From positions 186,001 to 250,000 of the forward strand of contig NZ_BMSG01000006.1 of assembly GCF_014649035.1 (NCBI RefSeq): a stretch of 64,000 bases of DNA. Reading direction: 5' to 3'. The stretch is from Streptomyces sindenensis (GTDB lineage: Bacteria; Actinomycetota; Actinomycetes; Streptomycetales; Streptomycetaceae). Each line of letters starts with the position of its first letter. The stretch's first letter is position 1. Of the stretch, positions 1 through 8,651 are shown piece after piece. The position numbers were made by a program, and so were the translations under genes. Under the pieces are notes generated by a model, which was given only the letters and a program-made list of their open reading frames with translations, was not told the DNA's origin and did no database searches.

Positions 1-157
1 CCTGGAGCTGCTCCGCCAGCAGGCTCACCCCGAGCAGGATCAGCGCGCAGACGACGCCGACGACGATCGCGGGCAGAACGAGCGGCAGCAACCGCCGGGC
101 GGGGGCGGCCGGCGGCTGCGGAGGGTGCGGGGGGCTCGGGGGAGTGGGGGCGGCCAC
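1..157 (-). CDS. N-terminal part of a membrane protein (truncated by window edge)
   Basis: Only the first ~52 codons are visible. Reading leftward from a GTG at 157, the frame gives a Pro/Ala-rich N-terminus followed by a strongly hydrophobic stretch (LLPLVLPAIVVGVVCALILL) that looks like a first transmembrane helix after a short cytoplasmic tail. An in-frame stop just upstream (around 175) rules out a longer N-terminus. Most of the protein lies outside the window, so the family cannot be named. It is co-directional with the DUF368 and ThrE-like genes to its right. Confidence 0.6.
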   Translation of the reverse strand, partial: MAAPTPPSPPHPPQPPAAPARRLLPLVLPAIVVGVVCALILLGVSLLAEQLQ

Positions 158-267
158 CGGCTCACCATAGATTCACCGGGGTGACGAATCCGGTGCACAT
201 CCCCCGGGGTCACCCGGGGACGACCCGGGTGGCGGCCCATGACGTCGTGCCGGACCCCGGCCGGAGG

Positions 268-1245
268 TCACGTGCGGGCGTGCCGGCCACGCTTCGCCGC
301 GGCGGCGGGCTCCCCCGCCTGCTTGCGCTGCGCCCGGTGCTCGACCACGAGAACGCCGATGACCACGGCGGCGCCGAGCGCGAACAGGGCCAGGCTCAGG
401 CCGACCGAGCCGCTGGGCGCGAGCAGCCCGCGGTCATCGTCCTGCCAGGGCCACAGCGCGCGCAGCGAACCGGCCATCAGGCCGGTCATCACGACCAGCG
501 TCATGTGGTGGTGGTTCTCCAGCAGCCACTTCAACAGCTTGACGAAGAGCGCGAGCCCCAGGACACAGCCCAGGGCGAAGGCGGCGAGATAGCCGAAGTC
601 ACGCTCGTTGACGGCGTCGATCGTCGGCTCGTACAGGCCCATGGTCAGCAGCAGGAACGAGCCGGAGATACCGGGCAGCACCAGCGCGCAGATCGCGATC
701 GAGCCGGACAGCGCGACCACGACCGGGTGGGTCGGCATCTCGCCGGGCGGCAGCCCCGTCAGGGTGAAGGCACCCGCCGCGACGACCGCGCAGAGAGCGT
801 AGTTACCGACGGTCCAGCGCTGCCCCGAGCCGGAGTACGGCACCCACAGAGAGGCCAGCACCAGGCCGAAGAACAGGGCGTAGGCGGACTGAGGGTGCTC
901 CTCGACCAGCGGCGCGATCAGTTTCGCCGCGAGCACCAGGGCCACAGCCATGCCCACGAGCAGGGGGAGCAGGACCGTCCAGTCGACGCTCCGCAGCTCT
1001 GCCCTGGCCCGCGCGGACCCGCGGCCGCGCGGGAGATCGGACGCGCCCATCCGCAGCGCGCTGGTGAGGTGACCGGCGCCGCCGATCAGCTTCTCGTACA
1101 CGCCGGTGATCAGTGCGACGGTGCCACCGCTGACGCCGGGGACGGCCTCCGCCGTGCCGATGAGAGCGCCGCGGAAGGCGTTGAAGACGTGGTGACCGGC
1201 TGGCTTCGCCATGATCTCCTGTTTCGACTGTCGGCTCTCTGCCAT
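268..1245 (-). CDS. DUF368 membrane protein, likely polyprenyl-phosphate translocase (PopT family)
   Basis: 325 residues with about eight to nine hydrophobic segments. The two hallmark loops of DUF368 are present: VPGVSGGT at residues 35-42 and a related LPGISGS loop near residue 200. Together they suggest an internally duplicated transporter. From published work on the family, DUF368 proteins (PopT) return undecaprenyl phosphate across the membrane so that the lipid carrier can be reused in wall synthesis; that function here is inferred. The ATG at 1245 gives the longest frame; ATG at 1212 is an alternative. It lies next to an exporter and near dacB, a plausible envelope neighbourhood. Family confident, substrate inferred. 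Confidence 0.85.
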   Translation of the reverse strand: MAESRQSKQEIMAKPAGHHVFNAFRGALIGTAEAVPGVSGGTVALITGVYEKLIGGAGHLTSALRMGASDLPRGRGSARARAELRSVDWTVLLPLLVGMAVALVLAAKLIAPLVEEHPQSAYALFFGLVLASLWVPYSGSGQRWTVGNYALCAVVAAGAFTLTGLPPGEMPTHPVVVALSGSIAICALVLPGISGSFLLLTMGLYEPTIDAVNERDFGYLAAFALGCVLGLALFVKLLKWLLENHHHMTLVVMTGLMAGSLRALWPWQDDDRGLLAPSGSVGLSLALFALGAAVVIGVLVVEHRAQRKQAGEPAAAAKRGRHART

Positions 1246-1353
1246 GGTGCGGCTTCCGGCCGTTGAGGGGAGCAGGCGACCATCCTAGGCGGCGCACCGC
1301 GGTGGCCGTACGACGGAGGGGCCGGAACGCGGGAGGGCGGCACCGCCGCCCCC

Positions 1354-3057
1354 TCAGAACCCCCTGGTCCGCTTCGCCGCCCGGCGGCTCGCCCCGCCGA
1401 TCGCCCCCGGCAGCCCCATGAACAGCCGGGAGATCTCGCTCCCCAGATTCACCCCGATCGCGATGGCCAGCGCCGTCGCCACCGCCGTCGACAGCGAGGT
1501 GAGCCCGGTGACCAGCTCGTTCTGCGCCACGCCCAGCAGACCGAAGTACGTCGCCGAACCGGGCAGCAGCGGCCCGATCGCCGCCGTGATGTACGGCAGC
1601 GAGGAGTGGAACCGGTAGCGCGAGAACAGCTGGCCGAACAGGCCGACCAGCCCGGCCGCCACCGCCGTCGCCGCGACCGGTGAGATGCCCCCGGTCCGGG
1701 CCATCGCCCCGAAGATGATCCAGGCCACGCCGCCGTTCAGGGTCACCGCCAGCACGGTCGACCGCTCCTGCTGGAGCAGCACGGCGAAGGCCAGGCTCAG
1801 CGCCATCGACGCCAGGATCTGGACCACCGGCTCGTCGTAGGGCGTGAACCGGGCCTCGGGGTTGAGCTGCGCCCCGAGCTGGAGCCCCAGGTACAGGACG
1901 ATCAGCACGCCCGCGACGATCCCGATGAAGAAGTACATGACTTCGAGCAGCCGGGCCGAGGCGGTGATGTAGTAACCGGTCAGCCCGTCCTGCACGCCCG
2001 CCACCAGCGCCCGCCCCGGCAGCAGCGCGAACAGCCCACCGGTGATCACCGCGGACGGGCGGACGTCCGTCGAATGGGTCAGCGTCAGTGCAACGCCCAA
2101 CGCGGCGGGCGGCATCGCGGCCACCGTGAACTGGTAGAACTCCGGCAGCCCGCGCCCGGCGCACAGCCACGCCAGCCGGTCGCCGAGCATCGCGCCCGCC
2201 GCCGCCACCAGGAACACCAGGAACCCACCGCCGACCAGCACGGAGGCCGAACCGGCCAGCAGCCCGGCGGCCGCCGTCAGCACCCAGCCCGGATACGGGT
2301 GACGGTTACGGCGGATCTCCGCGAGCCGCCGGTAGGCCTCCTCCAGCGACACCTCGGCGTCCGTGCTGGTGATGTCGTCGACCAGCCGGAACACCGCCGC
2401 AAGACGCGTGTAGTCGGTGCCCCGGCGGCGTACGGTACGGCTCGCCGTCACCGGGTCGTCGACCAGCGACGGCTGGTGCGAGATGGACAGCAGGGTGAAC
2501 GTGACCGTCGGCTCACTGCGGTCCAGACCGTAGGACCGGGTCACCGCGAACATCGCCGCCTCGACGTCCTCGGCGCCCTCGCCGCCCGCCAGCAGCAGCT
2601 CCCCGATACGCAGCGTCAGGTCGAGCACGCGCGGCACGGCCGGACCCGTGTCGTCGTCGGTGCGCTGGATCGACTCGGCCGCCGGACGCTCCGTCACCGG
2701 CATCCGCAGCATCGTGCGCATCCGGTCCTGCCAGGGCGCCTCCTTGGTCAGCTTGACCATCGGAATGCCCTGCGCCGGGGTGAAGGCGGGCGGCGACTGC
2801 TGGGCCCGGTACGTGCTCGGCGGGGTGAAAGCGGAACTCAGCGTGTCGGAGTTCGCACCGCCTCCAACGCCGCCGCCCGAGCCGGCCGGACCGTGCTGTT
2901 CCGGCTGCACCCCGGTCGGCAGCGCGAACTCCGACGTCGGATGGTCCTCCTCGGGCGGTGACACCGGATGCATCGTCCCTGCGGGCGGAGCGAAAGCGCT
3001 CCGCGCCTCGTCGGACTGGGGCTTCTGGTCCTCAGGACCGCCCGATTCCGCCACCAC
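1354..3057 (-). CDS. Threonine/serine exporter family protein (ThrE-like)
   Basis: 567 residues. The first ~150 are polar, proline-rich and low complexity. They are followed by a conserved soluble segment (LDLTLRIGELLLAGGEGAED, typical of the DUF1212/ThrE N-terminal domain) and about ten transmembrane helices ending in a basic tail. Single-chain ThrE proteins such as that of Corynebacterium glutamicum export threonine and serine by proton-motive force. The GTG at 3057 is chosen because GAGG lies about 8 nt upstream. The substrate is unproven; a dicarboxylate or small-peptide exporter is also possible for this superfamily. Confidence 0.85.
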   Translation of the reverse strand: MVAESGGPEDQKPQSDEARSAFAPPAGTMHPVSPPEEDHPTSEFALPTGVQPEQHGPAGSGGGVGGGANSDTLSSAFTPPSTYRAQQSPPAFTPAQGIPMVKLTKEAPWQDRMRTMLRMPVTERPAAESIQRTDDDTGPAVPRVLDLTLRIGELLLAGGEGAEDVEAAMFAVTRSYGLDRSEPTVTFTLLSISHQPSLVDDPVTASRTVRRRGTDYTRLAAVFRLVDDITSTDAEVSLEEAYRRLAEIRRNRHPYPGWVLTAAAGLLAGSASVLVGGGFLVFLVAAAGAMLGDRLAWLCAGRGLPEFYQFTVAAMPPAALGVALTLTHSTDVRPSAVITGGLFALLPGRALVAGVQDGLTGYYITASARLLEVMYFFIGIVAGVLIVLYLGLQLGAQLNPEARFTPYDEPVVQILASMALSLAFAVLLQQERSTVLAVTLNGGVAWIIFGAMARTGGISPVAATAVAAGLVGLFGQLFSRYRFHSSLPYITAAIGPLLPGSATYFGLLGVAQNELVTGLTSLSTAVATALAIAIGVNLGSEISRLFMGLPGAIGGASRRAAKRTRGF

Positions 3058-3166
3058 TCGACCTCGTTCCTGCTCGACTGCACGTCACTGGGGGTCGGCC
3101 CCGTCGCACGTGTGCCCAGTATGGCCACCGGCATGGGCCCCGCACGCGAGGAAGCGCGGACAGCGA

Positions 3167-3202
3167 AACGGGCGGCACACCCGCGAAGGTGTACCGCCCG
3201 TT
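3167..3202 (-). terminator. Hairpin terminator downstream of ppa
   Basis: Inverted repeat with arms AACGGGCGG and CCGCCCGTT, one mismatch, then an inner ACACC/GGTGT stem and a 6-nt loop. It sits 45 bp past the ppa stop and lacks a clear U-tract, as is common for Streptomyces terminators. It also separates ppa from the ThrE-like gene. Confidence 0.7.
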
Positions 3203-3246
3203 CGAAGACGGCCGTCCGGCTCACAAACGGAACCGGAAGAGGGACG

Positions 3247-3741
3247 TCAGTGCGCGCCGCCCTGCGCCTCAAGACGCTTGTAGGAGGCCTCGATCTCGGC
3301 CTCCGCCTCGGCGCGGCCGACCCAGTCGGCGCCCTCGACGGACTTGCCCGGCTCCAGGTCCTTGTAGACCTCGAAGAAGTGCTGGATCTCCAGGCGGTCG
3401 AACTCCGACACGTGGTGGATGTCGCGCAGGTGCTCCACACGCGGGTCGGACGCCGGGACGCAGAGCAGCTTGTCGTCGCCGCCCGCCTCGTCGGTCATCC
3501 GGAACATGCCGATGGCGCGGCACTTGATGAGGCAACCGGGGAAGGTCGGCTCGTCCAGGATGACCAGCGCGTCCAGCGGGTCGCCGTCCTCGCCGAGGGT
3601 GTTCTCGACGAAGCCGTAGTCGGCCGGGTAGCTGGTCGAGGTGAAGAGTCGACGGTCCAGGCGGATCCGACCGGTCTCGTGGTCCACCTCGTACTTGTTC
3701 CGCGAACCCTTCGGGATCTCGATGGTGACGTCGAACTCCAC
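3247..3741 (-). CDS. ppa: Inorganic pyrophosphatase
   Basis: 164 residues; soluble family I pyrophosphatase that hydrolyses PPi to two phosphates and so drives biosynthetic reactions. Visible motifs are [11 protein letters not shown] near the N-terminus and the metal-binding GDPLDALV segment near residue 60, with full family length. The start is GTG at 3741: it gives the family N-terminus ([12 protein letters not shown]) and has a GGAGGAG ribosome site 6 nt upstream. An ATG at 3756 coincides with that ribosome site and is less likely. The divergent neighbour is dacB, 86 bp away. Confidence 0.95.
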   Translation of the reverse strand: MEFDVTIEIPKGSRNKYEVDHETGRIRLDRRLFTSTSYPADYGFVENTLGEDGDPLDALVILDEPTFPGCLIKCRAIGMFRMTDEAGGDDKLLCVPASDPRVEHLRDIHHVSEFDRLEIQHFFEVYKDLEPGKSVEGADWVGRAEAEAEIEASYKRLEAQGGAH

Positions 3742-3827
3742 GGGTGGCTCCTCCATGATCAACACATACGACTGGTGATTAAGTGTCCCCCACGCAGAAG
3801 TGTGCTCGCGAAAGGGGCTGGTCAGCG

Positions 3828-5303
3828 GTGGCCGAGCAGGTGGAAGAACCGTCGGTGCGCCCCTCGGGCCCGTGGGGCGGGCCGAAGATCCTGACGAAGA
3901 AGCGCAACGGGGCGTACACCTGGCAGGTGATCGCAGGCTCCGCAGCGCTCGGCCTGGTCGTCGCCGCCGGCGCCGTCCTCGCCGCCGGCCCCTGGGACAA
4001 CGGTCAGCGTAAGGCCGAGCGGGCACTCGCAGCCGCCGGTGACCGCACAGGTGGCGCACATCACGGCCGCCCGACGCCCGACGGCCCCCGCCCGGCCCCC
4101 AGCGCCCCGGCCGTCCTGCCCGCCCTCGGCACCACCACCCAGGACACCCCCCAGGACCCCGCCGCACTCCGCGACACCCTCGCCCCGCTCATCGGCGAGC
4201 CCGGCCTAGGCGACAAGGTCGCCGCGTCCGTCATCGACACCGCCACCGGCGAGCAGCTGTACGGGCAGGGCGCCACCACCCCGATGACCCCGGCCTCCAC
4301 CATCAAGATCGCCACCGCCACCGCGGCCCTCTCGGTCCTCGGCCCCGACCACCGCATCGCCACGACCGCCGCGCTGTCCCCCGACTCCCGCACCGTCACC
4401 CTCGTCGGCGGCGGCGACCCCACGCTCAGCAGGGCGGCCCTGCGCGCGATGGCCGCCGACACCGCCGACGCCCTGCGCGAGGAGGACCGGGACTCCGTAC
4501 GGCTGGCCTACGACATCTCCCGCTACACCGGCCCCGTGCTCCACCCGATCAGCCCCAACGAGAACATCGCGCCCGTCACGGCTCTGATGGTCAACGAGGG
4601 CCGCCTCAACGACACGGACCGCGGCACCGCCGAGCGCAGCAAGGACCCCGCGGGCGACGCCGCCCGCACCTTCGCCGCCGCGCTGGAGAAGGCCGGCGTC
4701 AAGGTCACCGGCGCCCCCCGCGAGGCCCGCGCCGACGACGAGGCCCGCACCGTCGCGACCCACCGCTCCGCCCCGCTCGACGCCCTCGTCGAGCGCACCC
4801 TCACCAACAGCGACAACGACATCGCCGAGGCCCTCGCCCGGCAGACCGCCATCGCCAAGGGCGAGAGCGCCTCGTTCGCCGGGGCCCGCCGCGCCGTCAC
4901 CAACGAGCTGAAGAAGCTCAAGGTGCCGGTGGCCGGCGCCCACTTCGCCGACGGCAGCGGCCTGGACCGCGCGGGCCGGGTCACCCCCGCCCTCCTCACC
5001 GCCCTCCTCGCCCGCGCCGCCGAACCCGACCGCCCCGGACTCCGCCCGGTCCTCACCGGCCTCCCGATCGCCGGATTCAGCGGCACCCTCGGCGGCCGGT
5101 ACGGGTCCGACGCCGAGGGCACCGGCCTGATCCGCGCCAAGACCGGCACCCTCTACGGCGTCAACTCCCTCGCCGGCACCGTCGTCGACCGCCGGGGCCG
5201 GCTGCTCGCCTTCGCCTTCCTCGCCTCCGGCAGCCTGACCGCGAGCGAGGCCGAGCCCGCCCTCGACGCCCTGGCCACCGCCGTCGCCGGAACGGGCGGC
5301 TGA
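3828..5303 (+). CDS. dacB: D-alanyl-D-alanine carboxypeptidase/endopeptidase, PBP4 (S13) family
   Basis: 491 residues from the GTG at 3828 (AAAGGGG lies 10 nt upstream; GTG at 3783 would add 15 residues). A short cytoplasmic stretch is followed by one N-terminal membrane anchor ([20 protein letters not shown]) and an extracytoplasmic penicillin-binding domain. Catalytic motifs are visible: SxxK (STIK, about residues 157-160), SxN (SDN within [12 protein letters not shown]) and KTG (AKTGTLYG) near the C-terminus. The family trims or cleaves peptidoglycan stem peptides. Product confident; the exact start is uncertain. Confidence 0.9.
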   Translation: MAEQVEEPSVRPSGPWGGPKILTKKRNGAYTWQVIAGSAALGLVVAAGAVLAAGPWDNGQRKAERALAAAGDRTGGAHHGRPTPDGPRPAPSAPAVLPALGTTTQDTPQDPAALRDTLAPLIGEPGLGDKVAASVIDTATGEQLYGQGATTPMTPASTIKIATATAALSVLGPDHRIATTAALSPDSRTVTLVGGGDPTLSRAALRAMAADTADALREEDRDSVRLAYDISRYTGPVLHPISPNENIAPVTALMVNEGRLNDTDRGTAERSKDPAGDAARTFAAALEKAGVKVTGAPREARADDEARTVATHRSAPLDALVERTLTNSDNDIAEALARQTAIAKGESASFAGARRAVTNELKKLKVPVAGAHFADGSGLDRAGRVTPALLTALLARAAEPDRPGLRPVLTGLPIAGFSGTLGGRYGSDAEGTGLIRAKTGTLYGVNSLAGTVVDRRGRLLAFAFLASGSLTASEAEPALDALATAVAGTGG

Positions 5304-5373
5304 GCACGGGGCCCCACCCGAAGAGCGGCCCAAGACCTCACCAAGGGACGACGGGCTCACGTACGGTTGACGC

Positions 5374-6507
5374 ATGACGAGCATCGGTGGTGCCCAGATG
5401 GTCGACTGGAATCTCGCGGTGGCGACCGCGACCCGGCTCGTACGGCCCGGGCCCGACATCAGCCGCGAGGAGGCCCGCGCCGTCGTCGCGGAGCTCCGGC
5501 GGCACGCCAAGGCCTCCGAGGAGCACGTCCGGCTCTTCACCCGGATGATCCCCGAAGGCACCGAACCCGAGGACACCCCCGTCCTCGTCGTCGACCGCCC
5601 CGGCTGGATCAGGGCCAACGTCGCCGGCTTCCGCGAACTCCTCCACCCCCTGCTCGCCAAGATGGAGAGCCGCCGCTCCGGCGGACCCGGCGGAGCCGTC
5701 CTCGGCGCGGTCGGCGGCAAGGTCACCGGCGTCGAGCTGGGCATGCTGCTCTCGTTCCTCGCCTCCCGGGTGCTCGGCCAGTACGAGACGTTCGCCCCGG
5801 CCACCCGCGAGCTGCCCGCCTCCGCCACCGGGGGCGGCCGGCTCCTGCTCGTCGCCCCCAACATCGTCCACGTCGAACGCGAGCTGGACGTCGACCCGCA
5901 CGACTTCCGGCTCTGGGTCGCCCTCCACGAGGAGACCCACCGCACCCAGTTCACCGGCGTGCCCTGGCTCCGCGACCACCTCCGGGGCGAGATCCAGACG
6001 TTCCTCGACGAGACCGACGTCGACCCGATGACCTTCCTGGAACGCCTCCGCGAGGCCGCCCAGTCCCTCTCCGGCGGCCGCCCCGAGGGCGAACAGGGCG
6101 AGAGCGACACCCGCAGCCTCGTCGACATCGTCCAGACCCCCGCCCAGCGCGAGGTCCTCGGCCGCCTCACCGCCGTCATGTCCCTCCTCGAAGGGCACGC
6201 GGACTACGTCATGGACGGCGTCGGCCCCGACGTCGTCGGCTCCGTCTCCGAGATCCGCGAGAAGTTCCAGCAGCGCCGCGCCCAGGGCGCCGGCCGCCTC
6301 GACCAGGCCCTGCGCAAGCTCCTCGGCCTCGACGCCAAGCTCCGCCAGTACAAGGACGGCGAGAAGTTCGTGACGTCGGTCGTCGACGAGGTCGGCATGG
6401 ACGGCTTCAACCGGGTCTGGACCTCGCCCAACACCCTCCCGACCAAGGCCGAGATCGCCAAGCCCGCCGACTGGGTCGCGCGCGTGCACCGTAAGGCCGA
6501 ATCCTGA
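5374..6507 (+). CDS. Zinc-dependent metalloprotease-like protein (F420-biosynthesis-associated/putative hydrolase family)
   Basis: 377 residues, soluble. The key motif is HEETH at residues 185-189 within WVALHEETHRTQF, an HExxH zinc signature. The overall layout matches the actinobacterial family annotated as zinc-dependent metalloprotease or coenzyme F420 biosynthesis-associated protein; no substrate is known. A TACGGT hexamer at 5362-5367 lies 6 nt before the ATG, so the message is probably leaderless. The next gene is tilS, in the same direction after 197 bp. Confidence 0.85.
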   Translation: MTSIGGAQMVDWNLAVATATRLVRPGPDISREEARAVVAELRRHAKASEEHVRLFTRMIPEGTEPEDTPVLVVDRPGWIRANVAGFRELLHPLLAKMESRRSGGPGGAVLGAVGGKVTGVELGMLLSFLASRVLGQYETFAPATRELPASATGGGRLLLVAPNIVHVERELDVDPHDFRLWVALHEETHRTQFTGVPWLRDHLRGEIQTFLDETDVDPMTFLERLREAAQSLSGGRPEGEQGESDTRSLVDIVQTPAQREVLGRLTAVMSLLEGHADYVMDGVGPDVVGSVSEIREKFQQRRAQGAGRLDQALRKLLGLDAKLRQYKDGEKFVTSVVDEVGMDGFNRVWTSPNTLPTKAEIAKPADWVARVHRKAES

Positions 6508-6704
6508 CCACCGGGCGCCCCGGGCAGTCCCGAAGGACCGATATTCGCCCCTCAATCACCCATCCGAGGGACCATGGAGGCCCGGGAAGGCGTGCAATGC
6601 TCGATGAACAGCTTGCCTCTGTCACCATCGACGCACTCTGAGTGACGGGACTCACGCGTTCCGGCGCTCGACGCTCCTCCCGAACTCCACGAAGGGCACC
6701 GGAC

Positions 6705-7820
6705 ATGGGTCCCCATCCTGCGGTCGCGGCGATACGCCTGGCGGTCCGCCGCGTACTCCACGACGTCATCACCGAATGCCGGCGGAACGCCGACAGCCCC
6801 GCCCGGCCCGCCGAAGCGGCCAGGCGCCCCGCGCACGCCGCCGGCTCCCCCTACGCCGAGGCCGCCGCCGCGGGCGGCTCCCGCACCGCCCTCCCCGAAC
6901 GGCCCGGCACCCCGCTCGTCCTCGTCGCCTGCTCCGGCGGCGCCGACTCCATGGCGCTCGCCTCCGCGCTCGCCTTCGAGGCCCGCAAGCTCGACGTCCG
7001 GGCCGGCGGCATCACCGTCGACCACAACCTCCAGCCGGGCTCCGGCCACCGCGCCGCCGAGGTCGTCACCCGGCTCACCGCCATGGACCTCGACCCCGTC
7101 GAGGCCGTCGCCGTGCACGTCGGACGCGAGGGCGGCCCCGAGGCCGCCGCCCGCGACGCCCGCTACGCCGCGCTGGACGCCGCCGCGGAACGCCACGGCG
7201 CCGCCGCCGTCCTCCTCGGCCACACCCGTGACGACCAGGCCGAGACCGTCCTCCTCGGCCTCGCCCGCGGCTCCGGCATCCGCTCGCTCTCCGGCATGGC
7301 CGCCGCCTCCGGACCGGCCGGCCGCTACCGCCGCCCCTTCCTCCAGCTCGACCGGCAGACCGCCCGCAAGGCCTGCCTGGTCCAGTCGATCCCCGTCTGG
7401 GACGACCCGCACAACCTCGACCCCGCCTACACCCGCTCCCGGCTCCGCCACGAAGGGCTGCCCGCCCTGGAGAAGGCGCTCGGCAAAGGCGTCGTCGAAG
7501 CCCTCGCCCGTACCGCCCAGCTCTCCCGCGACGACGCCGACGCCCTGGACACCTGGGCCGCCGAGGCCGAGCTGTCCGTACGCGACGAGACCGGCCGCCT
7601 GGAGTGCGCGGGGCTCTACGCCCTGCCCCCCGCCGTACGCCGCCGGGTGCTGCGCCGCGCCCTGATCGAGGCCGGGGCACCCGCCGGCTCCCTCTTCGCC
7701 CGGCACCTCGAAGAAGTCGACCGCCTGATCACCGGCTGGCGCGGCCAGCGGGCCATCAACCTGCCCGGCCGCGTCGAAGCGCTGCGTCAGGGTGGCAGAC
7801 TGGTCATTCGGCAGAGCTGA
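6705..7820 (+). CDS. tilS: tRNA(Ile)-lysidine synthase
   Basis: 371 residues. The PP-loop ATP pyrophosphatase signature SGGADS is at residues 77-82, followed by the [12 protein letters not shown] and [12 protein letters not shown] segments typical of TilS. The enzyme ligates lysine to C34 of tRNA-Ile(CAU) so that it reads AUA. The start is ATG 6705 with GAAGGG about 8 nt upstream. The tilS-hpt-ftsH-folE order is the classic actinobacterial arrangement and supports the call. Confidence 0.95.
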   Translation: MGPHPAVAAIRLAVRRVLHDVITECRRNADSPARPAEAARRPAHAAGSPYAEAAAAGGSRTALPERPGTPLVLVACSGGADSMALASALAFEARKLDVRAGGITVDHNLQPGSGHRAAEVVTRLTAMDLDPVEAVAVHVGREGGPEAAARDARYAALDAAAERHGAAAVLLGHTRDDQAETVLLGLARGSGIRSLSGMAAASGPAGRYRRPFLQLDRQTARKACLVQSIPVWDDPHNLDPAYTRSRLRHEGLPALEKALGKGVVEALARTAQLSRDDADALDTWAAEAELSVRDETGRLECAGLYALPPAVRRRVLRRALIEAGAPAGSLFARHLEEVDRLITGWRGQRAINLPGRVEALRQGGRLVIRQS

Positions 7821-7913
7821 CGCGCGAGCGGCTGAAGTGCAGACGAACCGCCGCCGGCCCGGGCACACCCGGACCGGCGGACCGGGCCGTCGGCAGCACA
7901 GAAAGAGACGTGG

Positions 7914-8468
7914 GTGAACGAGAAGGACATGGGTACCGACCTTCAGTCGGTGCTCCTCACCAAGGAAGAGATCGACGCGAAGCTCGTCGAGCTGGCCGCG
8001 AAGATCGACGCGGAGTACGCGGGCAAGGACCTGCTGATCGTCGGCGTCCTCAAGGGCGCGGTGATGGTCATGGCGGACCTGGCGCGCGCGCTGTCCACCC
8101 CCGTCACGATGGACTGGATGGCCGTCTCCTCGTACGGGGCGGGCACCCAGTCCTCCGGCGTCGTGCGGATCCTCAAGGACCTCGACACCGACATCAAGGG
8201 CAAGCACGTCCTGATCGTCGAGGACATCATCGACTCCGGGCTGACGCTGTCCTGGCTGCTGTCCAACCTGGGCTCCCGGGAGCCGGCCTCGCTGGAGGTC
8301 TGCACCCTGCTGCGCAAGCCGGATGCCGCAAAGGTCGCGATCGACGTGAAGTGGATCGGTTTCGACATCCCCAACGAGTTCGTCGTCGGCTACGGGCTGG
8401 ACTACGCGGAGAAGTACCGCAACCTGCCCTTCGTCGGCACGCTGGCCCCGCACGTCTACGGCGGCTGA
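7914..8468 (+). CDS. hpt: Hypoxanthine phosphoribosyltransferase
   Basis: 184 residues. The PRPP-binding motif is [10 protein letters not shown] around residues 102-111, and the segment [20 protein letters not shown] near the C-terminus is characteristic of HPRT. It salvages hypoxanthine and guanine to IMP and GMP. The start is GTG 7914 behind GAAAGAGA; ATG 7929 (MGTDLQSV) is a close alternative. It lies between tilS and ftsH, as in other actinobacteria. Confidence 0.95.
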   Translation: MNEKDMGTDLQSVLLTKEEIDAKLVELAAKIDAEYAGKDLLIVGVLKGAVMVMADLARALSTPVTMDWMAVSSYGAGTQSSGVVRILKDLDTDIKGKHVLIVEDIIDSGLTLSWLLSNLGSREPASLEVCTLLRKPDAAKVAIDVKWIGFDIPNEFVVGYGLDYAEKYRNLPFVGTLAPHVYGG

Positions 8469-8486
8469 CCCCCGGGAGGGCCGCCG

Positions 8487-8513
8487 GGGAACCCTCACCG
8501 CCTCCGGACCGTT
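8487..8513 (+). promoter_or_regulatory. Candidate SigR (oxidative/thiol stress sigma) promoter for ftsH
   Basis: GGGAAC at 8487-8492, exactly 18 nt, then GTT at 8511-8513. This matches the published Streptomyces SigR consensus (GGAAT/GGGAAC, N18-19, GTT). It starts 19 bp after the hpt stop and would give an ftsH leader of roughly 130 nt. Seen directly; function inferred. Confidence 0.65.
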
Positions 8514-8651
8514 GGAGCTTCGAAAGCAGGTTTCTCCGCTGCACCCAGCGGTCGCGGGTGCCCATGCTGAGGTACCGTCCGAAGAACACTCTTTTCAAAC
8601 AGCAGCATTTACCTACGGGCAGGAGGGACGGGGCGTCTTCGCTCCGTATGG

